Shown here: in pieces, positions 62,653 to 64,000 of the stretch
Numbering within the stretch: position 1 is the first letter of the stretch
Layout of the letters: the number at the start of each line of letters is the position of its first letter
Assembly (NCBI RefSeq): GCF_003479425.1
Contig: NZ_QUHC01000005.1
Location: 248,001 to 312,000, forward strand
DNA length: 64,000 bases
Origin: Odoribacter sp. AF15-53
GTDB taxonomy: Bacteria; Bacteroidota; Bacteroidia; Bacteroidales; Marinifilaceae
Reading direction: 5' to 3'
The notes under the pieces: model-generated
Seen by the model: the letters and a program-made list of their open reading frames with translations, nothing else
What the model was told of the DNA's origin: nothing
Databases searched by the model: none
Translations under genes and position numbers: made by a program

Positions 62653-63681
62653 TTATTCTTGAGGACCTTTGGCTATCCCTTCAAGATCAATACCATAGTT
62701 ATTTTTCATATGATTTGTTACAATCTCATATCTTTGATTAATAAGCGGATAGGTTGTTGGAGAATACTTCGTTTGAAATTCTGTTTTCGTATAGAACATA
62801 GCGGCTCTTACATAACTGAGGAAATCCCGATATGGATAAGCTTCTTGTTCCCAACTTGGATTTGTGTATTCGCTTGTACCAGAGGGAACTTTTTCCCCAT
62901 TTTTAAAGCCTCGGTAGATAATCTTAATAAAACCTCTAGTCATATAGTAATTTGGATTATCTTTTTGATTATCTGCGTTAACAATTGGGGTTGTATAGTC
63001 GATTCCATTTTTAAAGTCGTTTGGTTCAGTGATAATTCCATTTTGTAAGGCAGCTTCGATCATTAGATAAAGGAATACTGCACGTCTGATTTTAAGCGAT
63101 TGTTGATTCGGATTAGTTATTTCACTATTTGTAAAACTGATAGCCCAGTAATCAAAACCGTCTGTTTTTAATTCCACAAAATTTGGATTCCCAGTTCCCG
63201 TGCCAGTACCCGTACCTGTTCCCGTGCCTGTTCCCGTACCAGTACCCGTGCCTGTTCCCGTACCACTATCATCTGGATCTTCTCCCGGCAATAATCCCCT
63301 TAAATTATCAAGCATATATATTTTTACAGGTAATACGGTTTTTGCAATTTCGGGAGACACGTAATTGAGAACATGGCTCTTGAGAAAATTGAGATAATAT
63401 GGTACTTGTTCATCCGTGAGGTCGTTGCCGTAATATAATTTACCTGTTCCTAATGAGGTCCATTTACGATTAAGATCTTGCGCACTAACATCTTTGTATA
63501 TTAAGTACACGCCATAAATGTTATGAATTTCTTCAATCTCTTTATCCCATGAATTATTTCCCTGTGGAAATTCAAATCGAAGAACAGAGTAGTTACCGGA
63601 AGGTGTCATGTCATTTTCATGATAACAGCCTGTTATCATGAAAATGCAACTTAATGCGATTATAAATAGTTTCTGTTTCAT
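62653..63681 (-). CDS. Mx1-peptidase-like lipoprotein with Gly-Thr repeat linker
   Basis: A 342-residue lipoprotein (signal ending CIFMITGC). The N-terminal part (about 30-130) is followed by a run of about 14 Gly-Thr pairs (about 142-170), then a C-terminal part ending YEIVTNHMKNNYGIDLEGIA, which resembles the end of the putative zinc-binding Mx1 peptidase family that often follows SusD genes. Where that family has HExxH, this one seems to read VFLYLMIEAAL, so it is probably not catalytic. It starts 10 bases past the SusD stop. The family call is by remembered pattern only. Confidence 0.65.
   Translation of the reverse strand: MKQKLFIIALSCIFMITGCYHENDMTPSGNYSVLRFEFPQGNNSWDKEIEEIHNIYGVYLIYKDVSAQDLNRKWTSLGTGKLYYGNDLTDEQVPYYLNFLKSHVLNYVSPEIAKTVLPVKIYMLDNLRGLLPGEDPDDSGTGTGTGTGTGTGTGTGTGTGTGTGNPNFVELKTDGFDYWAISFTNSEITNPNQQSLKIRRAVFLYLMIEAALQNGIITEPNDFKNGIDYTTPIVNADNQKDNPNYYMTRGFIKIIYRGFKNGEKVPSGTSEYTNPSWEQEAYPYRDFLSYVRAAMFYTKTEFQTKYSPTTYPLINQRYEIVTNHMKNNYGIDLEGIAKGPQE
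63185..63270 (-). repeat. Gly-Thr-coding minisatellite
   Basis: A 6-base-multiple repeat (GGTACGGGAACG-like on the minus strand) with synonymous variation, encoding the Gly-Thr linker. Its length could vary in steps of two residues without changing the frame. Confidence 0.8.
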
Positions 63682-63691
63682 GGTAATTGTT

Positions 63692-64000
63692 TTAATTAGA
63701 GGTTAAACTACCGTTGCGAGGAGAGGGTGCCAGTGGGTTTTGTTCCACTAGGTTATTTAATTCCAATGCGTCTGGGGGTAAAGGTAGGGTGTACCCAGGA
63801 TCATTTTCTTGTAATGTGTAAACGATCGTGGATGTTGCATCCGGGAACCACGTGTGTTTCATCTCTTTCATTCCCCAACGGCGTAAATCAAACCACCGGT
63901 GATCTTCAAAACATAATTCTCGACGTCGTTCGTCATGTATAAACGTAATTAATTCATCTGGATCAGAAATGTTTTTTTCCTGATAATCTGAAGGGAATCG
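63692..64000 (-). CDS. SusD/RagB-family lipoprotein, 3' end only
   Basis: The minus strand stays open from the window edge to TAA at 63692-63694, giving the last 102 residues. They show the SusD C-terminal signature DERRRELCFEDHRWFDLRRW followed by GYTLPLPPDALELN. The start is outside the window. It identifies the genes at 60400-63681 as the downstream part of a SusCD-type locus. Confidence 0.9.
   Translation of the reverse strand, partial: RFPSDYQEKNISDPDELITFIHDERRRELCFEDHRWFDLRRWGMKEMKHTWFPDATSTIVYTLQENDPGYTLPLPPDALELNNLVEQNPLAPSPRNGSLTSN

Noticed and set aside
63185..63270. Regular repeats that could pass for a CRISPR array
   Set aside because: The unit is 6-12 bases with no spacers and reads in frame as Gly-Thr pairs inside a lipoprotein gene.

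Overview
The window is chromosomal DNA from a Bacteroidota bacterium, most likely order Bacteroidales. The evidence is: TAnnTTTG-type -7 promoter elements, two SusC/SusD-type outer-membrane loci, an ECF sigma/FecR pair, an RprX/RprY-like two-component system, multiple TonB paralogues, and housekeeping genes with Bacteroidales-like sequence. The combination of SusCD with thioredoxin-fold proteins and peptidases suggests something like Odoribacteraceae/Butyricimonas, but that is inference from memory. No rRNA, CRISPR array, insertion sequence or prophage was seen. One tRNA (Ala, GGC) is present.

Layout. 1-7.6 kb: a seven-gene minus-strand operon led by a sigma-70-like regulator, then a small lysine-tailed protein, a two-TM protein, a cytosolic M48-type metallopeptidase, a dynamin-like protein that seems to have lost its GTPase motifs, and two intact dynamin-like GTPases (the last runs off the window). 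This is the least explained and most interesting gene set here. 7.8-11.8 kb: tandem DUF2807 secreted proteins, MarC, and pgk. 12-17.6 kb: a TPR lipoprotein, tadA, ruvB and rprXY. 17.7-21.9 kb: a TolC-HlyD-MFS tripartite efflux operon behind a promoter and a leader with two overlapping mini-ORFs. 22-30.6 kb: rpiB, maeB, a thioredoxin-like lipoprotein, mutL with two upstream membrane-protein genes, and one more membrane protein. 31.1 kb: tRNA-Ala.

31.3-44 kb is a complete nutrient-uptake locus: ECF sigma, FecR anti-sigma, SusC with STN domain, SusD, two lipoproteins, a thioredoxin-fold protein and an M16 peptidase. 44.3-51.7 kb (minus) holds an overlapping string of an EEP-family hydrolase, two rhomboid proteases and RicT/PSP1, then holB and aspS. 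52.3-60.4 kb: a kelch lipoprotein, cvpA, tyrS, three TonB paralogues around hflX, and a phosphopantetheinyl transferase. 60.4-64 kb (minus) is the 3' end of a second SusCD-type locus: thioredoxin, TlpA-like, a degenerate Mx1-peptidase-like lipoprotein with a Gly-Thr linker, and the C-terminus of a SusD.

A second theme is intergenic. Many gaps hold short-unit repeats with a fixed period inside each element (7, 8, 9 or 11 bp), several arranged as inverted arms round a centre. Two 8-bp-period elements 36 kb apart share a centre that is 28/34 identical. Four gaps hold 11-bp-period repeats, two of them with clearly related units. These look like families of dispersed elements and are not explained by the genes.
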